10,431 bases of DNA from Clostridia bacterium. GTDB taxonomy: Bacteria > Bacillota > Clostridia > Oscillospirales > CAG-272. Below are positions 1 to 6,931 of this stretch, piece by piece; the stretch's first letter is position 1; each line of letters begins with the position of its first letter. The stretch spans positions 1 to 10,431 of the forward strand of contig JAGBXH010000108.1 of the NCBI GenBank assembly GCA_017629395.1, read 5' to 3'. The translations under genes and the position numbers were made by a program. Below the pieces are notes generated by a model. That model searched no databases and was not told the DNA's origin. It saw only the letters and a list, made by a program, of their open reading frames with translations.

Positions 1-20
1 AAAAAGTGTGTGACGACATC

Positions 21-60
21 AAAAATCTGCGAAAAACCTCTTGATTTTTCGCAGATTTTT
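21..60 (+). terminator. AT-rich hairpin upstream of guaA, probable terminator
   Basis: A perfect 16-bp inverted repeat (arms 21-36 and 45-60) encloses an 8-base loop. The stem has a CTGCG core flanked by an A run on the 5' side and a T run on the 3' side. On the + strand the 3' arm ends in a run of T, as in an intrinsic terminator, and the symmetric A and T runs mean it could also stop transcription from the other strand. It probably ends the gene upstream of the window. Its loop and 3' arm overlap the proposed guaA promoter. Confidence 0.65.
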
Positions 61-69
61 TGATAAAAT
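41..69 (+). promoter_or_regulatory. Probable guaA promoter (extended -10)
   Basis: A -35-like TTGATT at 41-46 is followed after 17 bases by TAAAAT at 64-69, preceded by TGA (61-63), which gives an extended -10. Transcription would start near 76 and leave a leader of about 50 bases before the guaA start. The -35 lies in the loop of the upstream hairpin. The match is good but not perfect in an AT-rich stretch, so chance is possible. Confidence 0.42.
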
Positions 70-128
70 TTTTATATATTTTCAATCCAGGATACGACAT
101 GTACGCATCCCGTTCAAGGAGGATTTTT

Positions 129-1127
129 ATGAGCAACGTTCGTCCCGAATCTATGGTTCGCATCACTACCCCCGCGCTGGCACAGGCTTTTATTGAAGAG
201 CAGGTTGCCGCAGTTCGCGCACAGGTGGGCGACAAAAAGGTATTGCTGGCACTCTCCGGCGGTGTAGACAGCTCTGTTGTTGCCGCACTTCTGATCAAGG
301 CAATCGGCAAGCAGCTGGTCTGCGTACACGTTAACCACGGTCTGATGCGCAAGGGTGAGAGCGAGCAGGTCGTTGACATCTTCGGCAAGGAGCTGGATGC
401 CAACCTCGTTTACATTGACGCAACCGACCGCTTCCTCGATCTGCTTGCAGGCGTGGCTGAGCCCGAGAGAAAAAGAAAAATCATCGGCGCAGAGTTTATC
501 AACGTGTTTGCCGAGGAGGCTTCCAAGCTGGAGGGCATCTCCTTCTTAGCACAGGGCACGATCTACCCCGATATCCTGGAAAGCATTAAGGCAGCCGAGG
601 GCAAAAAGGCTGTCAAGTCCCACCACAACGTAGGCGGTTTGCCCGAGGATCTGCAGTTTGAGCTGGTTGAGCCCATCAAGCTGCTGTTCAAGGACGAGGT
701 CAGAGTGGTTGGCGAGGCACTCGGTCTGCCCCACAAGATGGTTTACCGTCAGCCCTTCCCCGGCCCCGGTCTTGGCGTACGCTGCCTGGGTGCTATCACC
801 CGTGATCGCTTGCACGCGCTGCGCGAGGCTGACGCCATTCTGCGCGAGGAATTTGACAACGCAGGTCTGGCAGAAACCGTTTGGCAGTATTTCATTGCAG
901 TTCCCGACATCAAGAGCGTTGGCGTCAAGGACGACAGCCGCTACGAGGGCTGGCCCGCCATCATCCGCGCCGTCAATACCAAGGACGCTATGACCGCCAC
1001 CATTGAGGAGATCCCCTACGCCGTGCTGCATAAGATCACCGCAAGAATCACGAACGAGGTCGAGGGCATCAACCGCGTACTCTACGATTTGACGCCCAAG
1101 CCTACCGGCACCATCGAATGGGAATAA
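129..1127 (+). CDS. guaA: GMP synthase, ATP-pyrophosphatase subunit lacking the glutaminase domain
   Basis: This 332-residue protein corresponds to the C-terminal two thirds of bacterial GMP synthase, which aminates XMP to GMP with ATP in purine synthesis. The PP-loop SGGVDSS is at residues 43-49. The conserved KSHHNVGGLPED and RQPFPGPGLG motifs follow, and the dimerisation domain ends in the usual TIEWE. The N-terminal class I glutamine amidotransferase domain of the usual protein of about 510 residues is absent, so ammonia must come from a separate glutaminase subunit, as in the split archaeal enzyme, or from free ammonia. I chose the ATG at 129 because AAGGAGG (116-122) sits 6 bases upstream; an in-frame extension back to 60 would run through the promoter and looks spurious. 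The gene is GC-rich (39 of 60 bases in 901-960), unlike the block downstream. The sequence resembles clostridial GuaA rather than archaeal GuaAb. Confidence 0.93.
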   Translation: MSNVRPESMVRITTPALAQAFIEEQVAAVRAQVGDKKVLLALSGGVDSSVVAALLIKAIGKQLVCVHVNHGLMRKGESEQVVDIFGKELDANLVYIDATDRFLDLLAGVAEPERKRKIIGAEFINVFAEEASKLEGISFLAQGTIYPDILESIKAAEGKKAVKSHHNVGGLPEDLQFELVEPIKLLFKDEVRVVGEALGLPHKMVYRQPFPGPGLGVRCLGAITRDRLHALREADAILREEFDNAGLAETVWQYFIAVPDIKSVGVKDDSRYEGWPAIIRAVNTKDAMTATIEEIPYAVLHKITARITNEVEGINRVLYDLTPKPTGTIEWE

Positions 1128-1141
1128 CTGAATAAGGTTTT

Positions 1142-1175
1142 TAAGTGGCTTGGAAGCCTTATTCCAAGCCACTTA
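1142..1175 (+). terminator. Strong hairpin after guaA, possible terminator
   Basis: A perfect 14-bp stem (1142-1155 with 1162-1175) with a 6-base loop begins 15 bases after the guaA stop codon. No clear T run follows, so termination may be weak, or the hairpin may serve as a 3' mRNA stabiliser or attenuator. A competing pairing exists: 1131-1140 can pair with 1154-1163 (9 Watson-Crick pairs plus one G-U) and would break this stem. Confidence 0.55.
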
Positions 1176-1182
1176 TGGCATT

Positions 1183-1220
1183 ATTTGCAATTTGGGCATC
1201 AGTTGCAAATTCGCGCAACT
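1183..1220 (+). promoter_or_regulatory. Two mutually exclusive small hairpins in the leader of the ABC gene
   Basis: ATTTGCAA (1183-1190) can pair with TTGCAAAT (1203-1210). The 3' arm of that hairpin shares bases with a second one, AGTTGC (1201-1206) with GCAACT (1215-1220). The two cannot form together. This resembles a switching leader, but I recognise no known riboswitch class and see no T-box motif. No convincing -35/-10 pair is visible between 1128 and 1262. Confidence 0.35.
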
Positions 1221-1262
1221 ACCTTTCACAACATTCCAAGTCAACCGGAAAGGAACTAAGCT

Positions 1263-2387
1263 ATGATTGAATTACTGCATTTGCAAAAAGCATACCCGAA
1301 TTCCACACCGCTCAAGGATGTGTGCGCCACCATCCATAAAGGCGATGTGATAGCCGTGATCGGCGCATCCGGGTGTGGCAAATCAACCTTGCTGCGGTGC
1401 ATAAATATGCTTGATCCCCCAACCGGTGGCAAAATCATAGTCAGCGGAGAAGATATTACTGCCCCGGGATATGACCTTAACCGCCTGAGAATGAAGGTCG
1501 GAATGATTTTTCAATCCTTCAATTTGTTTTTGCACCAGTCAATTATTGAAAACGTGATGCAACCGCAAATGAAGCTGCTGGGCAGAAGCAAGCAAGAGGC
1601 CTATGACAAAGCATATTCGCTCCTTTCCGTTATGGGACTTTCCAAACAGCAATTCCAATTTCCCGACCAAATTTCGGGCGGTCAGCAGCAGCGTGTTGCA
1701 ATCGCCCGCGCTTTGGCGATGGATCCTGATATACTGCTGCTTGACGAGCCCACCAGTGCTTTGGATCCCACCATGGTGGGAGAGGTCGAAGCGGTGATTT
1801 ACGAGCTGGCAAAGCGCGGCACCACCATGCTGCTTGTCACCCATGATATGAATTTTGCCAGAAGCGTCAGCAATCGTGTTTTTTATATGGATGAGGGCGG
1901 CATTTACGAGGATGGCACTCCCGAACAAATCTTCCATCATCCCCAAAAGGAAAAAACGCGCCGCTTTATCCGTGGAATTTCTTCGCTTACCGTCAATATT
2001 ACGAACGGTGAGTTTGATCTTTCCCAAGCTGTTTCGGATATTGAAAAATTTGCAAGCCGTCAAGGTCTTGACGCAAGAACGGGGCATAAGCTTGTCATGA
2101 TTTTTGAAGAGCTTTGCGCCATTTACTTCCCCGAAAAAACAGAGAAGAATTTTTGCGCCTCGGTCGTGTTTGAATATAACAAAGAAGAAGAGGCTGTTGT
2201 GCTGTCTATTGACCACAACGCAGGCTTGATATCGGAAGAAGATCTGCTTTCCGATATCTCCTTTGTCATTGTCCGCCGCCTGATAGACGAGCTGGAGCAG
2301 ACTCCCGTAGCAGAACAAGCAGGTATTGCGCAATACCGCATGACGCTGACGGTCAAAAAAGGAGGCGGCAAGCAAAATGAAGACTAA
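1263..2387 (+). CDS. Polar-amino-acid-type ABC transporter ATPase with a C-terminal degenerate HATPase-like domain
   Basis: Residues 1-240 form a standard GlnQ/HisP-type ATPase that would energise the permease encoded next. Walker A GASGCGKST is at 34-42, the Q-loop glutamine at about 84, the signature SGGQQQR at 138-144, Walker B ILLLDEP at 157-163 and the switch histidine at 194. Such ATPases are usually about 240-250 residues, so the 374-residue length reveals an extra domain at about 241-366. It has the layout of RsbW/SpoIIAB HATPases: a first strand, a helix ending in GLDARTGHKL, the acidic FEEL helix, then paired strands. It lacks the N-box asparagine, the DxG motif and the glycine lid, so it probably does not hydrolyse ATP. 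It is not the NIL domain of MetN. GGAAAGGAA (1247-1255) supports the ATG at 1263. The gene overlaps the permease gene by 11 bases. Base composition is lower in GC than guaA. Confidence 0.92.
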   Translation: MIELLHLQKAYPNSTPLKDVCATIHKGDVIAVIGASGCGKSTLLRCINMLDPPTGGKIIVSGEDITAPGYDLNRLRMKVGMIFQSFNLFLHQSIIENVMQPQMKLLGRSKQEAYDKAYSLLSVMGLSKQQFQFPDQISGGQQQRVAIARALAMDPDILLLDEPTSALDPTMVGEVEAVIYELAKRGTTMLLVTHDMNFARSVSNRVFYMDEGGIYEDGTPEQIFHHPQKEKTRRFIRGISSLTVNITNGEFDLSQAVSDIEKFASRQGLDARTGHKLVMIFEELCAIYFPEKTEKNFCASVVFEYNKEEEAVVLSIDHNAGLISEEDLLSDISFVIVRRLIDELEQTPVAEQAGIAQYRMTLTVKKGGGKQNED

Positions 2388-3912
2388 ACAATTCCCCCTT
2401 CTCTGCCTATTATTTGCGGCAACGCTTATCCTTGCCATGCTGTCAGGCTGCGCTGCGCGCATCAATCAAGCACCCCCCATCACGTCGTCGCATCAGATCA
2501 CGAATGAACGAGTGGGCGTGCAAGTGGGCACGCTTTATGAGCAGGGGCTGCTTGAAAAATGTCCCGATGCCAATATCGTGTACTATCACCTTCCAACCGA
2601 CATGCTGGTTGCTCTTGAGCAGGGCAAGCTGGATTGCTTTCTTACAGAGGACATTACCTACCGGATAGGTAAGAGGCATTTCCCTTGGTTGGACTGCCTT
2701 GACGACCCGATTTCCAGCACCCACGTTGGAGCTGCGATCAGCAAAAACAGCAAGCATCCCTTGCTGCAATCACAGCTGGAAGAGTTTATGGCTTTGCTGG
2801 AAAGCTCCGGTACAGCGGATGAAATGAAGAAGTATTGGCTTTCGGAATTTGATCCGGACAACTGCGAGGTGGACCGCTCCGGGATCACGGGAGAAAACGG
2901 GACTGTCGCTGTTGCTGTGGAAAACGGGTATGAGCCCTTTTCTTATTACAAGGGCGACGAGCTGCAGGGATTTGATATTGATTTTATCTATCGCTTCTGC
3001 CGCGCATACGGCTATGCGCCCGCATTTTATTGTGTTGAGTATGATGCCATTCCGATTGGTATCAGCACGGGTAAATTTGATATCGGCATGAGCGTTGTTA
3101 TTTCGGAAGAACGCGGTGAGAACGTGACGATCATAGGTCCCTATCTCACTCTTGATGTGTACGTCGCCGTCAAAGGAGAAGCAGAGGAAAAGGTTGGCTT
3201 TTTCAGCTCATTAGTGGATAAATTTGAAAAAACCTTTATCAAGGAGAACCGATGGCTGCTTTTTGTACAGGGCGCAGGCACGACACTCCTGATTACCGCT
3301 TTGTCCGCCTTGCTTGGCACGGTTTTCGGCTTTGTGCTTTACTTACTCGGAAAAAAATCGCGTTTGATCGATAAAATAAATGGCCTTGTCAGTTGGTTTA
3401 TCGGCGGTATCCCCACCATTTTGCTGCTGATGGTGCTTTACTATCTTATTTTTGTCGATTGGGCGACCATAGACGGTATCTGGGTGGCGATTATAGGCTT
3501 TACCATTCTTTTCGGCTATACGGTGCTTGAAATTCTGACTACCAGTGTTTCCGCAATAGGAAAAGGCCAGGAGGAGGGTGCACGAGCTTTGGGCTACAAT
3601 TCCACCCAAACGTTCTTCCACGTGGTTCTGCCTCAGGCGCTTCGGATTGCGTTTCCGCAAATCAAAAGCGAGCTGGTTAGCCTAATAAAAGAAACCTCGA
3701 TCGTCGGATATATCTCGATATCCGATCTTACCAGAGTAAGTGACATTGTGCGCGGACGAACCTACGAGGCGTTCTTCCCTCTTATCACCACCACCATCAT
3801 TTACTTTGCCCTGATCGGGTTGATTCTTTTCGTAGTAAAACGACTGGAGATTGAAATGACTGCCCGATCGATCAGAATCAAGAAAATCAAAAAAGGCATC
3901 AACGTCAGATAA
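2377..3912 (+). CDS. ABC transporter fusion: substrate-binding lipoprotein plus membrane permease, amino-acid type
   Basis: This 511-residue protein joins binding protein and permease, as GlnP-type transporters do. A lipoprotein signal with lipobox LSGC puts the lipidated cysteine at 25. Residues 45-160 look like the second half of an SBP_bac_3 domain (VGVQVGT at 46-52, GKLDCFLTED at 83-92). Residues 176-266 look like the first half (VENGYEPFSYY, then GFDIDF at 198-203, and SEER with arginine 246 at the place that usually binds the substrate carboxylate). The halves are therefore in reversed order compared with the common protein. From about 290 a BPD_transp_1 permease follows with about five membrane segments and the EAA loop at 399-419 (EEGARALGY...LP), which docks on the ATPase. 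GGAGG at 2361-2365 precedes the start, and overlap with the ATPase gene implies coupled translation. The family suggests an amino acid substrate, but the exact ligand cannot be read. Confidence 0.92.
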   Translation: MKTKQFPLLCLLFAATLILAMLSGCAARINQAPPITSSHQITNERVGVQVGTLYEQGLLEKCPDANIVYYHLPTDMLVALEQGKLDCFLTEDITYRIGKRHFPWLDCLDDPISSTHVGAAISKNSKHPLLQSQLEEFMALLESSGTADEMKKYWLSEFDPDNCEVDRSGITGENGTVAVAVENGYEPFSYYKGDELQGFDIDFIYRFCRAYGYAPAFYCVEYDAIPIGISTGKFDIGMSVVISEERGENVTIIGPYLTLDVYVAVKGEAEEKVGFFSSLVDKFEKTFIKENRWLLFVQGAGTTLLITALSALLGTVFGFVLYLLGKKSRLIDKINGLVSWFIGGIPTILLLMVLYYLIFVDWATIDGIWVAIIGFTILFGYTVLEILTTSVSAIGKGQEEGARALGYNSTQTFFHVVLPQALRIAFPQIKSELVSLIKETSIVGYISISDLTRVSDIVRGRTYEAFFPLITTTIIYFALIGLILFVVKRLEIEMTARSIRIKKIKKGINVR

Positions 3913-4035
3913 CGCAACAAAAGCAAACAGGTATATAAGCAACAAGTTAAATTTATAAAAGCAGGTTATCATCCGGGATTCCAAGGAAAGACTATTTTTA
4001 GAACCGCTTGCTGTATTTTGATGGAGGCATTACAG

Positions 4036-5028
4036 ATGAATGAAGAATTGAAGCAAAAATTAAAAGTGGTTTTGCAGGAGAGGTATGGTGTAGATATCGA
4101 TAAAGCGAAATGTCATTTTTCTACACAAAACTATGCATTTATATTTCCCGGAGAACCCTTTATGGTTCGAGTAAGTGCTTCCGAAAAAAAGACGAGAAGC
4201 GAGATCATAAGCGAGCTTATGTGGGTTGACGATCTGAAGCTGTTTAAGCAAACCATCTGTGAGCCGAATGTTTCATTGCGCGGAAATCTTTTGGAAGAGT
4301 TTGAAATTGACGGGAAAATATATCGTGCCAGCATGTTCAGAACGGCAAGGGGCGTAATAAAAGAGACAACGGAAATGACGCCTATGTTCTTCATCTGTGT
4401 TGGCGACCTTCTTGGTGCAATTCACCACGTCAGCACAAACGAAAGAGAGTCCGGAATCAGATTCAAGCGCAGCAGTCAGCAGGATAAATTCAGTGCGCTG
4501 AAGGAAAGAGTTTTTGATCAGGTTCCCCCAGAGATAAAGGAACGCATATTGAAAATAGAAGAACAGGTAAACGCGTTGCCCCGGGAGGTGGGGCGTTACG
4601 GCATATGTCACGGCGATTTCCATATGAATAACTTTTTTGTGGAAGAGAACAACGTTTGGGTATTTGACTTTGACGGTTGTGCATACGCGAATTATCTTTA
4701 TGATGTGGCAAGCTTTGTTCAGGCATGCTTCTTGCACGGATATGGTGCGGGAAAGGATTTGCGCAAGCTTATGCATGAGGATATGCTGCACTATTTCAAA
4801 ATAGGCTACAATCTGAATATGCACTGTCCGGAGCATTTCTGGGATGACCTGGAGCTTTTTATTGCATACAGAACTGCAATTACGTATATGTCCCTGCTTG
4901 AAACAGATCATGTGGGTGTTGTTGACGATACGAACAAGATCAAGCAGTTTTTTGCATATATCATTTCTCAGGACAACATTATGGATGCAATGACCGAGGC
5001 AATGAAATATGCCGGAGAATTGATATGA
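4036..5028 (+). CDS. Kinase-fold phosphotransferase of the APH/choline kinase/SrkA superfamily
   Basis: This 330-residue protein belongs to the aminoglycoside-phosphotransferase-like superfamily, whose members move phosphate from ATP to hydroxyls on antibiotics, choline, homoserine or proteins. The catalytic loop HGDFHMNN spans residues 192-199 with the base at D194, and the metal-binding DFDG spans 211-214. The N-terminal lobe has the ENYVF-like strand pattern (STQNYAFIF) and a lysine-poor MVRVS strand, as in the COG2334 group. It has no signal peptide or membrane segment, so it is cytoplasmic. GGAGG at 4023-4027 fixes the ATG at 4036; in-frame starts at 4018 and 4021 lie upstream of or within that site. 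It follows the permease by 123 bases and overlaps the MATE gene by 4 bases, so its substrate may be linked to export. GC is low (66 of 180 bases in 4021-4200). The substrate is unknown, and no feature marks it as an antibiotic resistance enzyme. Confidence 0.84.
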   Translation: MNEELKQKLKVVLQERYGVDIDKAKCHFSTQNYAFIFPGEPFMVRVSASEKKTRSEIISELMWVDDLKLFKQTICEPNVSLRGNLLEEFEIDGKIYRASMFRTARGVIKETTEMTPMFFICVGDLLGAIHHVSTNERESGIRFKRSSQQDKFSALKERVFDQVPPEIKERILKIEEQVNALPREVGRYGICHGDFHMNNFFVEENNVWVFDFDGCAYANYLYDVASFVQACFLHGYGAGKDLRKLMHEDMLHYFKIGYNLNMHCPEHFWDDLELFIAYRTAITYMSLLETDHVGVVDDTNKIKQFFAYIISQDNIMDAMTEAMKYAGELI

Positions 5029-6779
5029 AGAACGATTACATAGTAAGAAAAACTTATCTGTCCTTTGTAATCGTATCAATTTTGACGTCAATTACGGCAA
5101 TTGTCGGAATGCTGATAGACAACGTCATCGTCGGCAGATACCTGGGGCAGGATGCTTTGGGAGCAATGGGCATTGTAGGGCCTGTCAGCCTTGTGTTCTC
5201 GGCTGTTGGTAATATATGCTCAGGCGGAGGCGGAGCAAGAGCTGCCAGGGCGCTTGGGCGCGGCGAGCGGGATAAGGTTTGCCTGATTTTCACGGTGAAT
5301 ATTTTATTTGTGTTGGTAATCGGCGGATTGATTACGGCACTTGGCATGATCTTTACGCCGCAGATCGCCGCTTTGCTTGGTGCAAAGGGAGATCTGCTTG
5401 AGCCCTCGTGCAGATATCTTTACGGATATTTTTTAGGAGCGCTTCCGACCATTATGCTTACGGCAATGATGAGCTTTGTCAAAATAGACGGCTCACCCAA
5501 GCTGCCGCTCGTATGTATCGTAGTCATGTCCGCATCAAACATCCTGCTTGACTTTGCAATGGTAAAGATGGGGATGTTCGGCATGGCTTTGGCTACGACG
5601 ATCAGCTATTGTCTGGCACTCGCTGCCGCCTTTTTGCATTTTTTCAAAAAAACGTCCGGATTAAAACTGGTAAAGCCCCAAAAACTGTTCAGTGAGCTTT
5701 CACAGACGGTTGTGACCGGGTTTCCCACTGCGATCAGCCGTATCAGTGATACGGTCAAGGTGCTGCTCTTGAATAACATGATGGTTGCGTTTGTATCCGT
5801 TGCGGCTGTTACGGCACTAAACGTCAGAACGCAAGCAAACAATTTTCTAAGTGCCGTTATAATCGGCATCGGGCAGGCTGCAACACCGACTATCAGTATG
5901 TTCTTTGGTGAAGAGGACAAAACGGCAATCAAAGACACCTTGAAAATAACGCTGAAGTTCGGGCTTTCTGTGGCGTTGCCGCTGATGGTGGTATTGCTTA
6001 TTTTTCCGGGCATTTTTCCCAAAATGTTCGGCGTTTCCGAACCCGAAATTTTGTCAATGGCAAGTATGGCAATTCGATTTTTTGCAATTACGATCCCCAT
6101 TGCCCTGATCAATACCGTGCTGATGAATTTTTATCAGTGCACCAAAAGAACGGGGATGGCAACAATGATTTGCCTGCTGCAATCATTGGTTTATACCGTG
6201 GTGTTTGCCCTTGCTTTGATCCACCCGTTTGGAGCAACCGGTATTTGGGCAGCATTTTTCCTCGGGGAGGTATGCACGATAGTAACGGTCATGGTTTGTG
6301 TTTTTGTCAAAAATAAGAAGATTTCTTTGTCTGTATCTTCCATTATGATGCTCGACAAGGATTTCGGAGGAGATGCAAACGACCGCCTGGAGCTATCTAT
6401 CGGAAACAGCATGGATGAGGTTATGGCGATTTCTTCGGGAATTTACAAATTCGGAAAGAATCGCGACATAGACGAGAAAACCTTACATATTTTGTCCTTG
6501 TGTATTGAGGAAATGGCAGGAAACATTGTGCGCCATTCTTTCAAGGAAGGAAAAAAACGCTGGCTTGACCTGATCATTCTTGACAGAAACGAGCACATTG
6601 TCGTTCGGTTCCGTGACAACGGCACCGCCTTTGATCCAATCGCATATTTGAACAATCATGCCTCGAAAGAAGGCTATGGAATACCGCTGATTCATTCGTT
6701 TGCGGATGACTTTGAATACAGATATAACATGGGTATTAACAACACGATTATACGTCTTAAAAAGCACAATATAAAGTAA
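5025..6779 (+). CDS. MATE-family exporter fused to a C-terminal RsbW-like HATPase (switch kinase) domain
   Basis: Residues 1-430 form a MATE transporter (MOP superfamily) with repeated hydrophobic helices, the IDNVIVGRYLG motif in the first helix-loop (31-41), and a second-half copy of the repeat from about 225. Such proteins export cationic drugs or metabolites using Na+ or H+ gradients. Typical MATE proteins have about 440-460 residues; this one has 584. Residues 455-581 form a HATPase_c_2 domain like the anti-sigma factors RsbW and SpoIIAB. The N-box is IEEMAGNIVRH (494-504, with E496, N500 and H504), the G1 box is DNGTAFDP (531-538), and a glycine-bearing lid EGYGIPL (549-555) follows, so ATP binding and perhaps serine kinase activity look intact. 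The domain would lie in the cytoplasm. The ATG at 5025 overlaps the phosphotransferase stop codon (ATGA), implying translational coupling. Confidence 0.92.
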   Translation: MKNDYIVRKTYLSFVIVSILTSITAIVGMLIDNVIVGRYLGQDALGAMGIVGPVSLVFSAVGNICSGGGGARAARALGRGERDKVCLIFTVNILFVLVIGGLITALGMIFTPQIAALLGAKGDLLEPSCRYLYGYFLGALPTIMLTAMMSFVKIDGSPKLPLVCIVVMSASNILLDFAMVKMGMFGMALATTISYCLALAAAFLHFFKKTSGLKLVKPQKLFSELSQTVVTGFPTAISRISDTVKVLLLNNMMVAFVSVAAVTALNVRTQANNFLSAVIIGIGQAATPTISMFFGEEDKTAIKDTLKITLKFGLSVALPLMVVLLIFPGIFPKMFGVSEPEILSMASMAIRFFAITIPIALINTVLMNFYQCTKRTGMATMICLLQSLVYTVVFALALIHPFGATGIWAAFFLGEVCTIVTVMVCVFVKNKKISLSVSSIMMLDKDFGGDANDRLELSIGNSMDEVMAISSGIYKFGKNRDIDEKTLHILSLCIEEMAGNIVRHSFKEGKKRWLDLIILDRNEHIVVRFRDNGTAFDPIAYLNNHASKEGYGIPLIHSFADDFEYRYNMGINNTIIRLKKHNIK

Positions 6780-6860
6780 AAAAACTCACGGGATGTAATC
6801 TTTGAATATAAGGCTGCGTATTCCCACCCAAGAACCCCCTCACCGCAAACCAATTCCTTC

Positions 6861-6889
6861 TTGACAACCACCGAAAAATCCATTATAAT
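6861..6889 (+). promoter_or_regulatory. Perfect consensus sigma-A/sigma-70 promoter of fucI
   Basis: TTGACA (6861-6866) and TATAAT (6884-6889) are separated by exactly 17 bases. Both hexamers match the consensus fully. Transcription should start near 6896, giving a leader of about 36 bases. A full-consensus promoter is normally strong without an activator, so any control would have to come from a repressor or a signal I cannot see. I found no clear cre (CcpA) site. Confidence 0.9.
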
Positions 6890-6931
6890 ACACTTAAAGA
6901 CTTCCCAAAAAATACATTTGGAGGAATATTT

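Noticed and set aside
60..128. N-terminal extension of guaA back to a TTG at 60
   Set aside because: It would translate through the proposed promoter and leader, shows no match to GuaA, and the ATG at 129 has an excellent ribosome binding site.
546..1172. Open frame of 208 codons on the - strand opposite guaA
   Set aside because: It is antisense to conserved guaA sequence, resembles no known protein, and its 5' end lies in the hairpin after guaA.
1128..1262. T-box or purine riboswitch before the ABC gene
   Set aside because: No T-box sequence (AGGGTGG..ACCGCG) and no purine riboswitch core was found; only unassigned hairpins remain.
3913..4035. Separate promoter before the phosphotransferase gene
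   Set aside because: TATCAT (3967-3972) could be a -10, but no acceptable -35 stands 16-18 bases upstream; no terminator is visible either, so read-through from the permease gene is as likely.
4036..5028. Call as an aminoglycoside resistance gene
   Set aside because: The superfamily catalytic motifs are shared by kinases for many substrates, and nothing in the sequence points to aminoglycosides.
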